DNA of 64,000 nucleotides from an uncultured Alphaproteobacteria bacterium (GTDB lineage Bacteria; Pseudomonadota; Alphaproteobacteria; Rhodobacterales; Rhodobacteraceae): positions 186,001-250,000 of the forward strand of contig CACGLH010000001.1 of the NCBI GenBank assembly GCA_902573735.1, given 5' to 3'. The translations under genes and the position numbers were made by a program. Under the pieces are notes generated by a model. That model was not told the DNA's origin, made no database searches, and saw only the letters and a list, made by a program, of their open reading frames with translations. Position 1 is the stretch's first letter. Every line of letters begins with the position of its first letter. Positions 32,882-42,720 of the stretch are shown piece by piece.

Positions 32882-33664
32882 ATGCTTAGCTTTAATTGCT
32901 TTTCAAATCAAAGATATAATGAATATTTAATTATAGCTCATGGTCTTTTTGGTTCAAAAAAAAATTGGACGAATACAGCTAAATTTTTAAGTGAAAATCT
33001 TAATCTTGAAGTAATAGTTGTAGATTTAAGAAACCATGGATCCTCATTTTGGTCTGATAATGGTGATTACTTATCTATGGCTAGGGATTTGATTGAATTA
33101 TGTAAAAACTTTTCAAAAAAAGTAACTATACTGGGACATTCAATGGGTGGTAAAGCAGCTATGTATGCTTGTCTTTCATACCCAGAAATTTTTGATAAAT
33201 TAATTGTTGTTGATATCAGTCCTGTAAATTATTTAAATTCTGAATTTGTTAACTATATAGAAACTTTACAGAGAATAGATTTGACTAAAATTCAATCTAG
33301 AAGGGATGCAGACCTTGAGTTAGAAAGTAAGATAGTTGATAAAAATATACGGTCATTTTTACTACAGAACCTTTTCAGAGAGGGCGAGAATAATTATAGT
33401 TGGAAAGTTAACTTAGAGGCTTTGAAAAAAAACATTCACCATATTATGTCTTTTCCTACCATTCAAAAAAGATTTCTAGGAAAGACTTTATTTATTAAAG
33501 GTGAAAACTCTAATTATATAAATGTATCCCACCATCCTGTGATTAAGAAATTTTTCCCTAATTATAATTTGAAAAAAATTAAAAATTCAGGACATTGGCC
33601 CCATGTTGAAGAACCACAATTATTCAGAGAAGAGATTAAGATTTTTTTTCATAAGAATAGATAA
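32882..33664 (+). CDS. Alpha/beta hydrolase, YbfF/ABHD11-like
   Basis: Serine hydrolase of about 260 residues. The oxyanion segment IIAHGLFGSKKNW (about 17-29), VVDLRNHGSS, the nucleophile GHSMGGKAAM (about 87-96) and the catalytic histidine in SGHWPHVEEP match the YbfF/ABHD11 esterase type. I use the first ATG, since the track's extra four codons begin at a TTG. Substrate unknown. It may be co-transcribed with the Fe-ADH. Its stop is three bases from the thiolase stop on the other strand. Confidence 0.85.
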   Translation: MLSFNCFSNQRYNEYLIIAHGLFGSKKNWTNTAKFLSENLNLEVIVVDLRNHGSSFWSDNGDYLSMARDLIELCKNFSKKVTILGHSMGGKAAMYACLSYPEIFDKLIVVDISPVNYLNSEFVNYIETLQRIDLTKIQSRRDADLELESKIVDKNIRSFLLQNLFREGENNYSWKVNLEALKKNIHHIMSFPTIQKRFLGKTLFIKGENSNYINVSHHPVIKKFFPNYNLKKIKNSGHWPHVEEPQLFREEIKIFFHKNR

Positions 33665-33667
33665 AAT

Positions 33668-34834
33668 TCAAACTTTTTCAATTGCTAAAGCTATACCTTG
33701 TCCGCCTCCAATACACATTGTTATTAAACCTAAAGTACCATCAATTCTTTCTAATTCATGTAAGGCTTTTATTGTCAAGATTGCTCCAGTTGCTCCAATA
33801 GGATGTCCCAATGCAATTGCTCCACCATTTGGATTAACTTTTTCAGAGTTTAGGTTCAATTCTTTAGAAACAGCACATGCTTGAGCAGCAAATGCTTCAT
33901 TGCTTTCAATAACATCAAAATCTTTTTCAGATAAGCCAGTTTTATCCAAAAGTTTTTTTACAGCGATTATGGGACCTATTCCCATTATCTCAGGTCTTAC
34001 GCCTGAATGTGAATATCCTAATATTTTTGCCTTAACTTTTAATCCGTTAGATTTTGCAGCGGCGGCTGTACTAAGAACTAATGCAGCAGCTCCATCGTTT
34101 AAACCAGACGAGTTACCTGCAGTTACTGTCCCATTTTCCATAAAAACTGAATTTAAGCCTTTAAGACTTTCTGCATTTGTTTCTTTTGGGTGCTCATCAA
34201 CGTTAAATATATTTTTTTTAACTTTAATATCTACGATTTGATTTTTAAAATAACCTTTTTCTAATGCATTTGAGGCTCTTAATTGACTTTCTAAAGAAAA
34301 ACTATCTTGATCTTCTCTTGAAATTCCATATTCGCTAGCAACATTTTCTGCAGTAACTCCCATATGGCCAGTACCAAATGGACAATTTAATGCTCCTAGC
34401 ATCATATCTTCTACAGTAGTGTTTCCCATTCTTTTACCCCACCTGTTAGATTTTAAAATATGGGGTGAATTACTCATATTTTCTGATCCACCTGCAAGAC
34501 CAAAATTAGAATCACCTAATGTTAAACTTTGTATGACAGATACGATTGCTTGTAATCCAGATCCACACAAACGGTTCACATTCATTGCAGCAACGCTTTT
34601 TGGCAAACCTGAATTTAACGCTACAACTCTAGAAAGATACATATCTTTAGGTTCTGTATTAATAACATGACCAAAAGCAACTTGACCAACTTCATTTTTA
34701 TCAACCTCTGAAATTTCTAGTGCTTTTTTTGCAACCACTGTTCCAAGTTCAATTGGTGAAACTGATTTAAGTGATCCTCCAAAACTACCAATTGCTGTTC
34801 TGGATCCGGATAATATAACAACTTCTTCTTGCAT
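33668..34834 (-). CDS. Acetyl-CoA acetyltransferase family thiolase
   Basis: Thiolase that makes or breaks a C-C bond at acetyl-CoA. The nucleophile region NRLCGSGLQAIVS (cysteine near residue 90), the histidine motif NPNGGAIALGHPIGATGA and the C-terminal MCIGGGQGIA are intact. Length of 388 residues from this ATG; another ATG six codons upstream is possible, but GAGGA lies between them. No phaB, hbd or CoA-transferase gene is adjacent, so biosynthetic versus degradative use cannot be set. Confidence 0.93.
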   Translation of the reverse strand: MQEEVVILSGSRTAIGSFGGSLKSVSPIELGTVVAKKALEISEVDKNEVGQVAFGHVINTEPKDMYLSRVVALNSGLPKSVAAMNVNRLCGSGLQAIVSVIQSLTLGDSNFGLAGGSENMSNSPHILKSNRWGKRMGNTTVEDMMLGALNCPFGTGHMGVTAENVASEYGISREDQDSFSLESQLRASNALEKGYFKNQIVDIKVKKNIFNVDEHPKETNAESLKGLNSVFMENGTVTAGNSSGLNDGAAALVLSTAAAAKSNGLKVKAKILGYSHSGVRPEIMGIGPIIAVKKLLDKTGLSEKDFDVIESNEAFAAQACAVSKELNLNSEKVNPNGGAIALGHPIGATGAILTIKALHELERIDGTLGLITMCIGGGQGIALAIEKV

Positions 34835-34965
34835 AAAAAATTTGTTCCTCATAATTTAAAACTTAAGTTTTATAGCAATATATTTATTAAGTTTTAATAA
34901 ATATATTATTTGAATAATATTAATTAATTTAAGTTTAGACAAATAATAAATTTTTAAAAAATAGA

Positions 34966-35823
34966 ATGCCAAGATTAGTTTATTTAAATGGAAAATTTCT
35001 TCCTGACGTAGAGGCACATGTATCAATCTTTGACAGGGGATTTTTATTTAGTGACGCAGTTTATGAAGTTACAGCAGTTATTGATAAAAAATTAGTATCT
35101 TGGGAAGGACATTTGAATAGACTGAGGTATAGTTTGAAAGAATTAAATATCGATTTTACAAAAACAAATGATGAACTTTTATTTATCCATAGAAGACTTA
35201 TTGAACAGAACAATATCACTGAGGGTTTAGTTTATTTACAAATATCCAGGGGTAAAGCTGAGCGTGATTTTGCATTTCCAATTTCAGAAGTAGAACCAAC
35301 TATCGTTCTTTTTACACAACAAAAAAAAATTATTAATAATCAAAAAATATTATCTGGTGCTAAAGTTATTTCTTGCCCTGATCTTAGGTGGGGAAGAGCA
35401 GATATAAAAACTGTTCAATTACTTTATGCTTCAATGATGAAACAAAAAGCACTAGATAAAGGAAAAGATGACGTCTGGTTCGTAAAAAATAATTTTATCA
35501 CTGAAGGAAGTTCTAACAATACTTTTATATTATCAAAAAATGGGACACTTATAACAAATTCTCTTTCTCCTCAGATCCTTCCTGGTATTACAAGAAAATC
35601 AATTTTAGAATATGCCAAAAATGCCGATTTGATTGTTAAAGAAAAACCATTTACTATTGAAGATATTAAAAATGCAAGAGAAGCTTTTTCTTGTTCGTCC
35701 ACAACTTTTATATTGCCAGTAGTTGAAATTGATGACTTCAAGATTGGTAATGGATCTCCAGGAGATCATACTTTAGGGTTGCGTCAATTATATATTAATA
35801 ATGTAAAAAAAGAATTAATCTGA
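34966..35823 (+). CDS. dat: Class IV aminotransferase, D-amino-acid transaminase-like
   Basis: PLP fold-type IV enzyme of 285 residues. N-terminal FLPDVEAHVSIFDRGFLF is characteristic, as are the PLP-lysine region RADIKTVQLLYASMMKQ (about 144-160), ITEGSSNNTFIL (about 182-193) and ILPGITRKSILE. This matches D-amino-acid aminotransferases, which supply D-glutamate or D-alanine; branched-chain or aminodeoxychorismate lyase roles are less likely but not excluded. Its last nine bases overlap the DUF1244 gene on the other strand. Confidence 0.85.
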   Translation: MPRLVYLNGKFLPDVEAHVSIFDRGFLFSDAVYEVTAVIDKKLVSWEGHLNRLRYSLKELNIDFTKTNDELLFIHRRLIEQNNITEGLVYLQISRGKAERDFAFPISEVEPTIVLFTQQKKIINNQKILSGAKVISCPDLRWGRADIKTVQLLYASMMKQKALDKGKDDVWFVKNNFITEGSSNNTFILSKNGTLITNSLSPQILPGITRKSILEYAKNADLIVKEKPFTIEDIKNAREAFSCSSTTFILPVVEIDDFKIGNGSPGDHTLGLRQLYINNVKKELI

Positions 35824-36117
35824 ATTTGCTTCTTCATTTTTTTTCATTACTTTTTCTATGTCCAGTGAATTCCTTTCCAGTTGAAATTTACCTTTCCACT
35901 TTTCATAAGGCATTCCGTAAATCAACTCTCTAGCCTCATCTTTATCTATATTGAGACCTTTTTTTTCAGCCTCCTCGCTATACCATCTAGATAAACAATT
36001 TCTACAAAATCCAGCAAGATCCATTAGATCCAAATTCTGAACATCGGTTCTATTTGAAAGATGATTAAGTAGCCTTCTGAAGGTTGCTGCTTCTAATGCT
36101 TCATTAGTTTTTTTCAT
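35815..36117 (-). CDS. DUF1244 protein
   Basis: Small cytoplasmic DUF1244 protein, function unknown. The core LEAATFRRLLNHLSNRTDVQNIDLMDL-type sequence, the cysteine pair in GFCRNCLSRWY and EARELIYGMPYEKWK are typical. The ORF track is 129 residues, but its first 29 codons look like non-coding AT-rich sequence; the ATG giving MKKTNEALEAATF fits the family length of about 100. DUF1244 near pyk is a usual alphaproteobacterial neighbourhood. Confidence 0.87.
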   Translation of the reverse strand: MKKTNEALEAATFRRLLNHLSNRTDVQNLDLMDLAGFCRNCLSRWYSEEAEKKGLNIDKDEARELIYGMPYEKWKGKFQLERNSLDIEKVMKKNEEANSD

Positions 36118-36302
36118 TTTAAAAGTCTCATAGATTTTTATTTTACAAGCTGTTACTATATATCTTAACACAAATATATAGATAATTAGATGCCAATTTA
36201 TCACAACATTTGGCTTTATGTATCATAAATAATAAAATTGTTAATTAAAAAATAAATTCAACTATTCTCCAAATAAAGTAGTAAAAAATGGATTAAAACT
36301 CA

Positions 36303-37760
36303 ATGGCTAAAGGCTTAAGAAGAAACAGAAATGTCAAAATTGTTGCAACATTAGGACCTTCATCCAGTACTGAAGACATGGTATCTAGATTATTTGAAGA
36401 AGGTGTAGATGTTTTTCGTTTAAACCTAAGTCACGGTTTACAAGATGAAATAAAAAAAAGACATGAAATTATAAGAAAAGTTGAAAATAAATTTAGAAGA
36501 CCAATTTGTATATTGGCAGATCTACAAGGTCCAAAATTAAGATGTGGAGATTTTAAAGGTAAACAAGCTGAACTTGTTGCTGGCCAAACATTTGTTTTTG
36601 ATAAAGAAAAAACTCTTGGAAATTATAAAAGGGTTTACCTTCCAGAATTTGAAGTTTTTAAGAGTTTAAAAAAGGATTCAAAAGTTCTTGTCAATGACGG
36701 CAAAATAAAACTTGTTGTCAAAGAAGTTAATGAAAATTTTGTAAGTACAGAAGTATTAGTCGGTGGTATTATCTCAGATAAAAAAGGTATAAATGTTCCA
36801 GACCAAATTTTACCCTTGTCTGCACTTTCAAAAAAAGATTTAAGTGATTTAGAATTTGTATGTAGCCTTGGAATAGAATGGTTAGGATTGTCCTTTGTTC
36901 AAAGAGCAAAAGATATTAAAGAAGCAAAAAAAATTGTCCGTGGAAGAGCAGCAATTTTATCAAAGATTGAAAAACCTTCAGCAGTTGATGCATTTAATGA
37001 GATTTTAGAAGAAACTGATGCAGTTATGATTGCTCGTGGAGATTTAGGAGTGGAACTTCCAATTGAAACTCTCCCGCCCATTCAAAAAAGATTAGTAAGG
37101 CAGTGTAGAGATTCTGGAAAACCAGTTATTGTAGCTACTCAGATGATGGAAAGTATGATAAATTCACCAGTACCTACAAGAGCTGAAGTTTCTGATGTTG
37201 CTCAAGCAATTTATGAAGGTGCAGATGCAGTTATGCTCTCTGCAGAAAGTGCCGTTGGTAATTATCCAATTGAAGCAGTAAGAACAATGAATAGCATAGC
37301 TACAGAAGTAGAAAAAGAAAAAACATATCGACAATTAATAGAATCCTCTAGAACTCCACTTAAAGGAGATGTGTCTGATGCTATTACTGTGGCTGCAAGA
37401 GAGGTTGCTGAAACTACTAATGTAAAAGTGATTTGTTGCTTTACTGAAACAGGTACAACAGCTTCACTCACTTCAAGAGAGCGACCCAAAGTACCTATAA
37501 TTGCACTAACACCTAAAATCACAATAGCCAGAAGGCTAACTTTAAATTGGGGGTTGCACTGTATAGTCACAGAAGAACTTGAAAGATTCAAAATGGCAGT
37601 TGTTAATGCAGCAAAAGCTGCAAGAATGTACGGGTTTGCTAATAATGACGATAAAATAATTGTAATAGCGGGCGTTCCTTTTAATGTGTCTGGAACAACG
37701 AATATACTTAGGGTTGCACCAGCTGACGAAAAAAAAATATTTGAAGGAGAAAGTACTTAA
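36303..37760 (+). CDS. pyk: Pyruvate kinase
   Basis: Last step of glycolysis, phosphoenolpyruvate plus ADP to pyruvate plus ATP. KIVATLGPSSSTEDM at the N-terminus, VFRLNLSHG, the active-site signature ILSKIEKPSAVDAFNEIL (about 218-235) and IARGDLGVELP (about 244-254) are all intact. Length of 485 residues is normal. It is followed after 94 bases by rpmI. Confidence 0.97.
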   Translation: MAKGLRRNRNVKIVATLGPSSSTEDMVSRLFEEGVDVFRLNLSHGLQDEIKKRHEIIRKVENKFRRPICILADLQGPKLRCGDFKGKQAELVAGQTFVFDKEKTLGNYKRVYLPEFEVFKSLKKDSKVLVNDGKIKLVVKEVNENFVSTEVLVGGIISDKKGINVPDQILPLSALSKKDLSDLEFVCSLGIEWLGLSFVQRAKDIKEAKKIVRGRAAILSKIEKPSAVDAFNEILEETDAVMIARGDLGVELPIETLPPIQKRLVRQCRDSGKPVIVATQMMESMINSPVPTRAEVSDVAQAIYEGADAVMLSAESAVGNYPIEAVRTMNSIATEVEKEKTYRQLIESSRTPLKGDVSDAITVAAREVAETTNVKVICCFTETGTTASLTSRERPKVPIIALTPKITIARRLTLNWGLHCIVTEELERFKMAVVNAAKAARMYGFANNDDKIIVIAGVPFNVSGTTNILRVAPADEKKIFEGEST

Positions 37761-37854
37761 GTTTTAAATTAATAGTTAATATTTCTTTAACTTTTTATCT
37801 TGCAAATTTTTTTAATAAATACTAATACATAAAAAAATTTAATATGGTGATTGC

Positions 37855-38055
37855 ATGCCAAAAATGAAAACTAAATCTGGTGCCAAAAAAAGGTTTAAGC
37901 CAACATCTTCAGGCATGTTGAAAGCTGGTCAGGCTGGTAAAAGGCATGGTATGATAAAGCGTTCAAAAAAATTTATAAGAAATGCACGTGGAACGACTAC
38001 TCTTTCAAAAGCAGATGAAGGAATTGTTAAGACCTATATGCCATATGCAAGATAA
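37855..38055 (+). CDS. rpmI: 50S ribosomal protein L35
   Basis: L35 of the large ribosomal subunit, 66 residues, highly basic. [20 protein letters not shown] and [15 protein letters not shown] are the family sequences. It lies 10 bases before rplT. infC, often in front in other bacteria, is not here. Confidence 0.98.
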   Translation: MPKMKTKSGAKKRFKPTSSGMLKAGQAGKRHGMIKRSKKFIRNARGTTTLSKADEGIVKTYMPYAR

Positions 38056-38065
38056 AGGATAACAA

Positions 38066-38428
38066 ATGTCACGAGTAAGACCAGGTCCAGTAACAAAATC
38101 TAGACATAAAAAAGTTCTCAAAGCTGCTAAAGGTTACTATGGAGCAAGGAGTCGAACTTTTAAAACTGCTGCTCAAGCAGTAGATAAAGCACTTCAATAT
38201 GCGACAAGGGATAGAAGAGTTAAGAAGAGGACTTTTAGATCGCTATGGATTCAAAGAATTAATGCAGCTGTTAGGGAATTAGAACCTAGTTTTAACTACA
38301 GCAAGTTTATAAATGGTTTGTCAAAAGCGAATGTATCAGTTGATAGAAAGATACTATCTGAATTAGCAGTAAATGAACCTGAAGCTTTTAAAAAAATTTT
38401 TGAAATTGCAAAATCAGAAATAGCATAG
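38066..38428 (+). CDS. rplT: 50S ribosomal protein L20
   Basis: L20, an early assembly protein of the 50S subunit that in other bacteria also represses its own operon by binding the mRNA leader. [26 protein letters not shown] at the N-terminus and [19 protein letters not shown] are diagnostic. Length of 120 residues is normal. I could not identify an L20 leader structure by eye in the 94 bases before rpmI. Confidence 0.98.
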   Translation: MSRVRPGPVTKSRHKKVLKAAKGYYGARSRTFKTAAQAVDKALQYATRDRRVKKRTFRSLWIQRINAAVRELEPSFNYSKFINGLSKANVSVDRKILSELAVNEPEAFKKIFEIAKSEIA

Positions 38429-38516
38429 ACTATCTTATAAAAATGTAGGCAAGACTACTGATATGAGTTTATAGTTTGTATCGTGCGTCTTTTAAACTAA
38501 ATGTGTTGGGGCTCAG

Positions 38517-39595
38517 ATGAGTGACATAAAGCAAATAGAAGACATTTTTTTAAAACTTATAGCGTCTACAAAAAATATTGATGATCTTGAATCAATAAGA
38601 ATTAAAGCTTTGGGAAAAAAAGGTGAAGTAACAAAACTTATGAAAACAATAAGTTTGATGGAGGAAGAAGAAAGAAGAACAAAAGCGCCTTTACTAAATG
38701 CTCTTAAAGATAAAATAATTCAAAATATTGAAAAAAAGAAGTTATCTATTAACACAGATATTTTAAATGAAAAGATTTCTACGGAGTGGTTAGATATATC
38801 AAGACCGTCGAGATCATGGCAAAAAGGAAAAATACACCCTATAAGTCAAGTAACAGAGGAGATTGTAGAAATTTTTTCAGATCTTGGTTTTTCTATTGCA
38901 GAAGGACCTCAAATAGAAAGCGATTGGTATAATTTTGACGCATTAAATATTCCTCCAGAGCATCCAGCCAGACAAGAATTTGATACTTTTTATATTGAAA
39001 AATTAAAAAATAAAATTGGTGAACCTAATGTCCTAAGAACTCATACTAGTCCAGTACAAATTAGGCATATGGAAAAAAATAATGGTGTTCCGTGTAGAAT
39101 AATAGTTCCAGGAAAAGTTTTTCGTTCTGACTATGATCAAACACATACCCCCATGTTCAATCAACTAGAGGGTCTAGCTATTGATAAAGATATAAATATG
39201 GGTCATTTAAAATGGACTTTAGAAGAATTTTGCCGAGTTTTTTTTGATATTGATGATGTGGTATTAAGATTTAGATCAAGTCATTTTCCTTTCACTGAAC
39301 CTAGTGCTGAAGTTGATATAAAATGTTCATGGGATGACGGTTTGCTAAAATTAGGTCAAGGTGAAAGTTGGTTAGAAATTTTAGGTTCTGGAATGGTTCA
39401 TCCAAATGTACTAATGGCTTGTAATGTTGATCCATTAGTTTATCAAGGTTTTGCATTTGGTATGGGGATAGATAGGTTGGCAATGCTCAAGTATGGTATA
39501 CCAGATTTAAGATCTTTTTTGATAGTGATATTCGTTGGTTAGATCATTATGGTTTCGACCCTTTACACAAACCCTCTATTCACAACGGATTATAA
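38517..39595 (+). CDS. pheS: Phenylalanyl-tRNA synthetase alpha subunit, frameshifted at 3' end
   Basis: Catalytic alpha subunit of the PheRS heterotetramer. N-terminal coiled coil, class II core with [19 protein letters not shown] (about 201-219) and motif 3 in [14 protein letters not shown] are all present. The track's ORF stops at 39542 after [13 protein letters not shown]. One more T in the T6 run at 39515-39520 would instead give [19 protein letters not shown] and then [12 protein letters not shown], ending at 39595, which is the expected PheS C-terminus and a normal total of 359 residues. The frame is therefore broken by one base near residue 333, or is restored by -1 slippage at T TTT TTG. 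The coordinates given include the out-of-frame tail. Confidence 0.93.
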
Positions 39596-39628
39596 GGTCT
39601 TTAAAAAAATTCATGGGTGTCTTTGATT

Positions 39629-42049
39629 ATGAAATTTTCAATTAGTTGGTTAAAAACATACCTACAATATAATGAAAATATTGATGTTGTTTTAGATTGT
39701 TTAAATGATCTTGGTTTAGAAGTAGAAAGTGTTGAGGACCCAACCAATATTTATAGAAATTTTATAGTTGGAAGAATTAATAAAGTCGAAAAACATCCAA
39801 ATGCTGATAAGCTTAAAGTGTGCAAAGTTTTTTTAGGAAATGATACCAAAGATATAGTCTGTGGCGCTAATAATGTAGAAACAGGTATGGGTGTTGTAGT
39901 AGCCCTACCTGGCACTTATATACCAGGCTTAGGTAAAAAGATTTCAATAGGAAAAATACGTGGAGTTGAAAGCCACGGTATGATGTGCTCAGAATTAGAA
40001 TTAAACTTATCTGATGAACATGATGGGATAATAAGTTTAAAAAACCCAAAAGTTGGTGTAAATTTCAGTGAATGGTTAAGTTCTAATGACCCTAATAAAA
40101 TAGATCCTGTTATTGAGATTGGTATAACTCCAAATAGACCAGATGCACTTGGTGTTTATGGAATTGCTAGAGATTTATATGCTAAGGGTCTAGGAAAATT
40201 AATTCCAAGAAAAATTGAAGATATTTATTCAACCTTTGATAGCCCAGTTGATGTAGTACTTGACAACAGTGTTTCAAAAAAAGATTGTCCCTATTTTTTA
40301 GGAAGATATATCAAAGGAATTAATAATAGTTCATCACCTGATTGGCTTCAAAATAGACTTATAAAGATTGGCCTTCGACCTATATCCGGTTTAGTTGACT
40401 TAACTAATTTTCTGACTTTTGATAGTGCTAGGCCTTTGCATGCATTTGATGCTGATAGGTTAGAAGGAGATTTAGTCGTAAGGAAAGCAAAGAATGGTGA
40501 AGAATTAAAAGCACTTGATGGAAACGTTTATAAACTTGACGATACAATGACCGTAATTGCAGACTCAAAATGTGTACAGGCAATTGGAGGTATTATTGGA
40601 GGAGAAAACAGTGGTTGTTCTGAAAGTACTAAAAATATTTTTATAGAATCAGCTTACTTTGACCCAATATCAACTGCTAAGACAGGTAGAAAATTAGGCT
40701 TAATTACCGATGCAAGGTATAGATTTGAAAGGGGCATTGATCCTTCATTTACCAAAACTGGATTAGAATATTATACAAAGTTAGCATTAGGTTTATTTGG
40801 GGGTGAACCATCAAACTTAGTTATTTCTGGTAAAAACCCACATATTCCTAAAAAATTCGAAATGGACCATGCTAAAGTAGAAAAAATAACAGGGATAAAA
40901 ATAAAAATTGAAAAGCAAATTGATATTTTATCAAAGTTAGGATTTACAGTTGAAAATAAAAATAGAAGCTTAACGGTGCATGTACCCAGTTGGCGTCCTG
41001 ACGTTAGTGGTGAGATTGATTTAGTAGAGGAAGTAATAAGAGTAACTTCTCTAAATAAATTAAATTCCACACCATTACCACGTACTGATTTTGGCGTTTC
41101 AGTTAACAAAATAAATAAAAGGCAAAGAAATATTAGTAAAATAAGACGTCTCTTGGCATCAAATGGGTTAAAAGAGACCATTAATTACAGTTTCATTGAT
41201 AAAGAGAGTGCAGAAATTTTTTGTGATGATAAAGATTTAGTCATGCTTTCTAATTCAATAAGTAAAGAAATGACAAATCTAAGGCCATCTTTAATTCCTG
41301 GATTACTTGATGTTGTGAAAAAAAATCAAGCTCGAGGATTAAACGATATTGCTATCTTTGAAATTGGTCAAATTTTTTATGGATCAGAACCTGGAGAAGA
41401 AACACTAGAATTAAGTGGTGTGTTTTCTGGTTATAGTAATAATAGGAATGCTTTTCAGGATAGACGTAGTTTTGATATTTATGATGCCAAGTTTTGTATA
41501 GAAGAGTCGCTAAAGACTGTGGGCATTAATTTAGATAGTCTATTTCTGGATAGGGAAGTTCCAAGCTACTTTCATCCAAACAAATCTGCATTTATAAAAC
41601 TAGGGAAGTTTAAAAAATTAGCAATTTTTGGAGAATTAAATCCAATCATATCAAATAAATATGGGCTAAAAAACCACCCTGTCATTTTTTCAATATTCCT
41701 GGAAAAGGTAACTGAAAATAAAAATAAGTCAAAAAATGTTAAATTCATTAACTCACCTTATCCATCTGTCATTCGCGATTTTGCATTTGTTGTTGATAAA
41801 AAAACAGAAGCTAACGAAATTATTAAAATTATTAAAAATATCAATAGAGAATTAATAACAGGAATTAAACTTTTTGATGTGTTTGATGGACAAAAAGCTC
41901 ACGATCAAATTGGAGCTAATAAAAAATCTTTGGCATTTGAAGTAACAATTCAATCAAACGAAAGAACCTTAAAAGAAATTGAAATTGAAGATTTATCTCA
42001 TAAAATTATTTCTAATGTCACTGAACAAACAGGTGGCAATTTACGTTAG
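39629..42049 (+). CDS. pheT: Phenylalanyl-tRNA synthetase beta subunit
   Basis: Beta subunit of PheRS, with editing and tRNA-binding domains. In order: KFSISWLKTYL, the EMAP/OB tRNA-binding domain (VGRINKVEKHPNADKLKVC, about 46-64), the B3/B4 editing core (around RPLHAFDADRLEGDLVVRKA), B5, and the C-terminal anticodon-binding ferredoxin-like domain starting near SPYPSVIRDFAFVV. I start at the ATG giving MKFSIS; the track adds four codons to GTG. The 806 residues are full length. It is 33 bases after the restored pheS stop. Confidence 0.97.
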   Translation: MKFSISWLKTYLQYNENIDVVLDCLNDLGLEVESVEDPTNIYRNFIVGRINKVEKHPNADKLKVCKVFLGNDTKDIVCGANNVETGMGVVVALPGTYIPGLGKKISIGKIRGVESHGMMCSELELNLSDEHDGIISLKNPKVGVNFSEWLSSNDPNKIDPVIEIGITPNRPDALGVYGIARDLYAKGLGKLIPRKIEDIYSTFDSPVDVVLDNSVSKKDCPYFLGRYIKGINNSSSPDWLQNRLIKIGLRPISGLVDLTNFLTFDSARPLHAFDADRLEGDLVVRKAKNGEELKALDGNVYKLDDTMTVIADSKCVQAIGGIIGGENSGCSESTKNIFIESAYFDPISTAKTGRKLGLITDARYRFERGIDPSFTKTGLEYYTKLALGLFGGEPSNLVISGKNPHIPKKFEMDHAKVEKITGIKIKIEKQIDILSKLGFTVENKNRSLTVHVPSWRPDVSGEIDLVEEVIRVTSLNKLNSTPLPRTDFGVSVNKINKRQRNISKIRRLLASNGLKETINYSFIDKESAEIFCDDKDLVMLSNSISKEMTNLRPSLIPGLLDVVKKNQARGLNDIAIFEIGQIFYGSEPGEETLELSGVFSGYSNNRNAFQDRRSFDIYDAKFCIEESLKTVGINLDSLFLDREVPSYFHPNKSAFIKLGKFKKLAIFGELNPIISNKYGLKNHPVIFSIFLEKVTENKNKSKNVKFINSPYPSVIRDFAFVVDKKTEANEIIKIIKNINRELITGIKLFDVFDGQKAHDQIGANKKSLAFEVTIQSNERTLKEIEIEDLSHKIISNVTEQTGGNLR

Positions 42050-42061
42050 TATAATAGTATT

Positions 42062-42532
42062 TCAGATATACTCTATATTTATTATTTCATAGTGCTTTGT
42101 CCCTCCTGGGGACCTTACTTCCACACTATCACCCATATCTTTACCAATCAGTGCTCTTGCTAAAGGAGACTTTACGTTTAATTTGTTGTTTTCTATGTTA
42201 GCTTCTGGCTCTCCCACTATTTGATATATTTTTTCTTCATCGTTATCTTCATCGATAATGGTTACTGTTGCTGAAAATTTAACACTACCAGAAAGCTTTT
42301 TTGGATCAATTACTTCTGCTAAACTTATTATTCCCTCAAGTTCTTTAATCCTTCCTTCTATAAATGATTGCTTTTCTCGTGCTGCATGATACTCAGCATT
42401 TTCAGAAAGATCGCCATGCTCTCTCGCCTCTGATATAGCTCTTATAATATTTGGCCGTTCGTTAGACTTAAGGTGTTTTAATTCTTCATTGAGAGATTCG
42501 AAGCCATTCAAAGTAAGAGGAACTTTATCCAT
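42062..42532 (-). CDS. greA: Transcription elongation factor GreA
   Basis: Rescues arrested RNA polymerase by stimulating transcript cleavage. The N-terminal coiled coil includes [20 protein letters not shown] (about 37-56), with the conserved acidic tip residues, and the C-terminal FKBP-like domain has [18 protein letters not shown]. Length of 156 residues is normal. It converges on pheT with 12 bases between stops. Confidence 0.97.
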   Translation of the reverse strand: MDKVPLTLNGFESLNEELKHLKSNERPNIIRAISEAREHGDLSENAEYHAAREKQSFIEGRIKELEGIISLAEVIDPKKLSGSVKFSATVTIIDEDNDEEKIYQIVGEPEANIENNKLNVKSPLARALIGKDMGDSVEVRSPGGTKHYEIINIEYI

Positions 42533-42720
42533 GTTTGTCTCCGCTTAATTTTAAAAAAATAATCATTAAAAATATTCAACCTTATATGTTATCCCAAGAA
42601 ATATTTTTTAAATTATATAACTAAAAGAGACCCTTTAAATTACTTCATTTAAGAACTATAATAATAAAAAATAAATCTAAATCATTATAAGTGTCAAGAA
42701 AAGGTATTTTAGGAGATTTT

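Noticed and set aside
38429-38516. Possible pheS attenuator in the rplT-pheS gap
   Set aside because: No phenylalanine-rich leader peptide and only a four-base stem; not enough to call regulation.
39612-39645. Short ATG ORF (MGVFDYEIFN) between pheS and pheT
   Set aside because: Only about ten codons, overlaps pheT, and the true pheT start is the next ATG.
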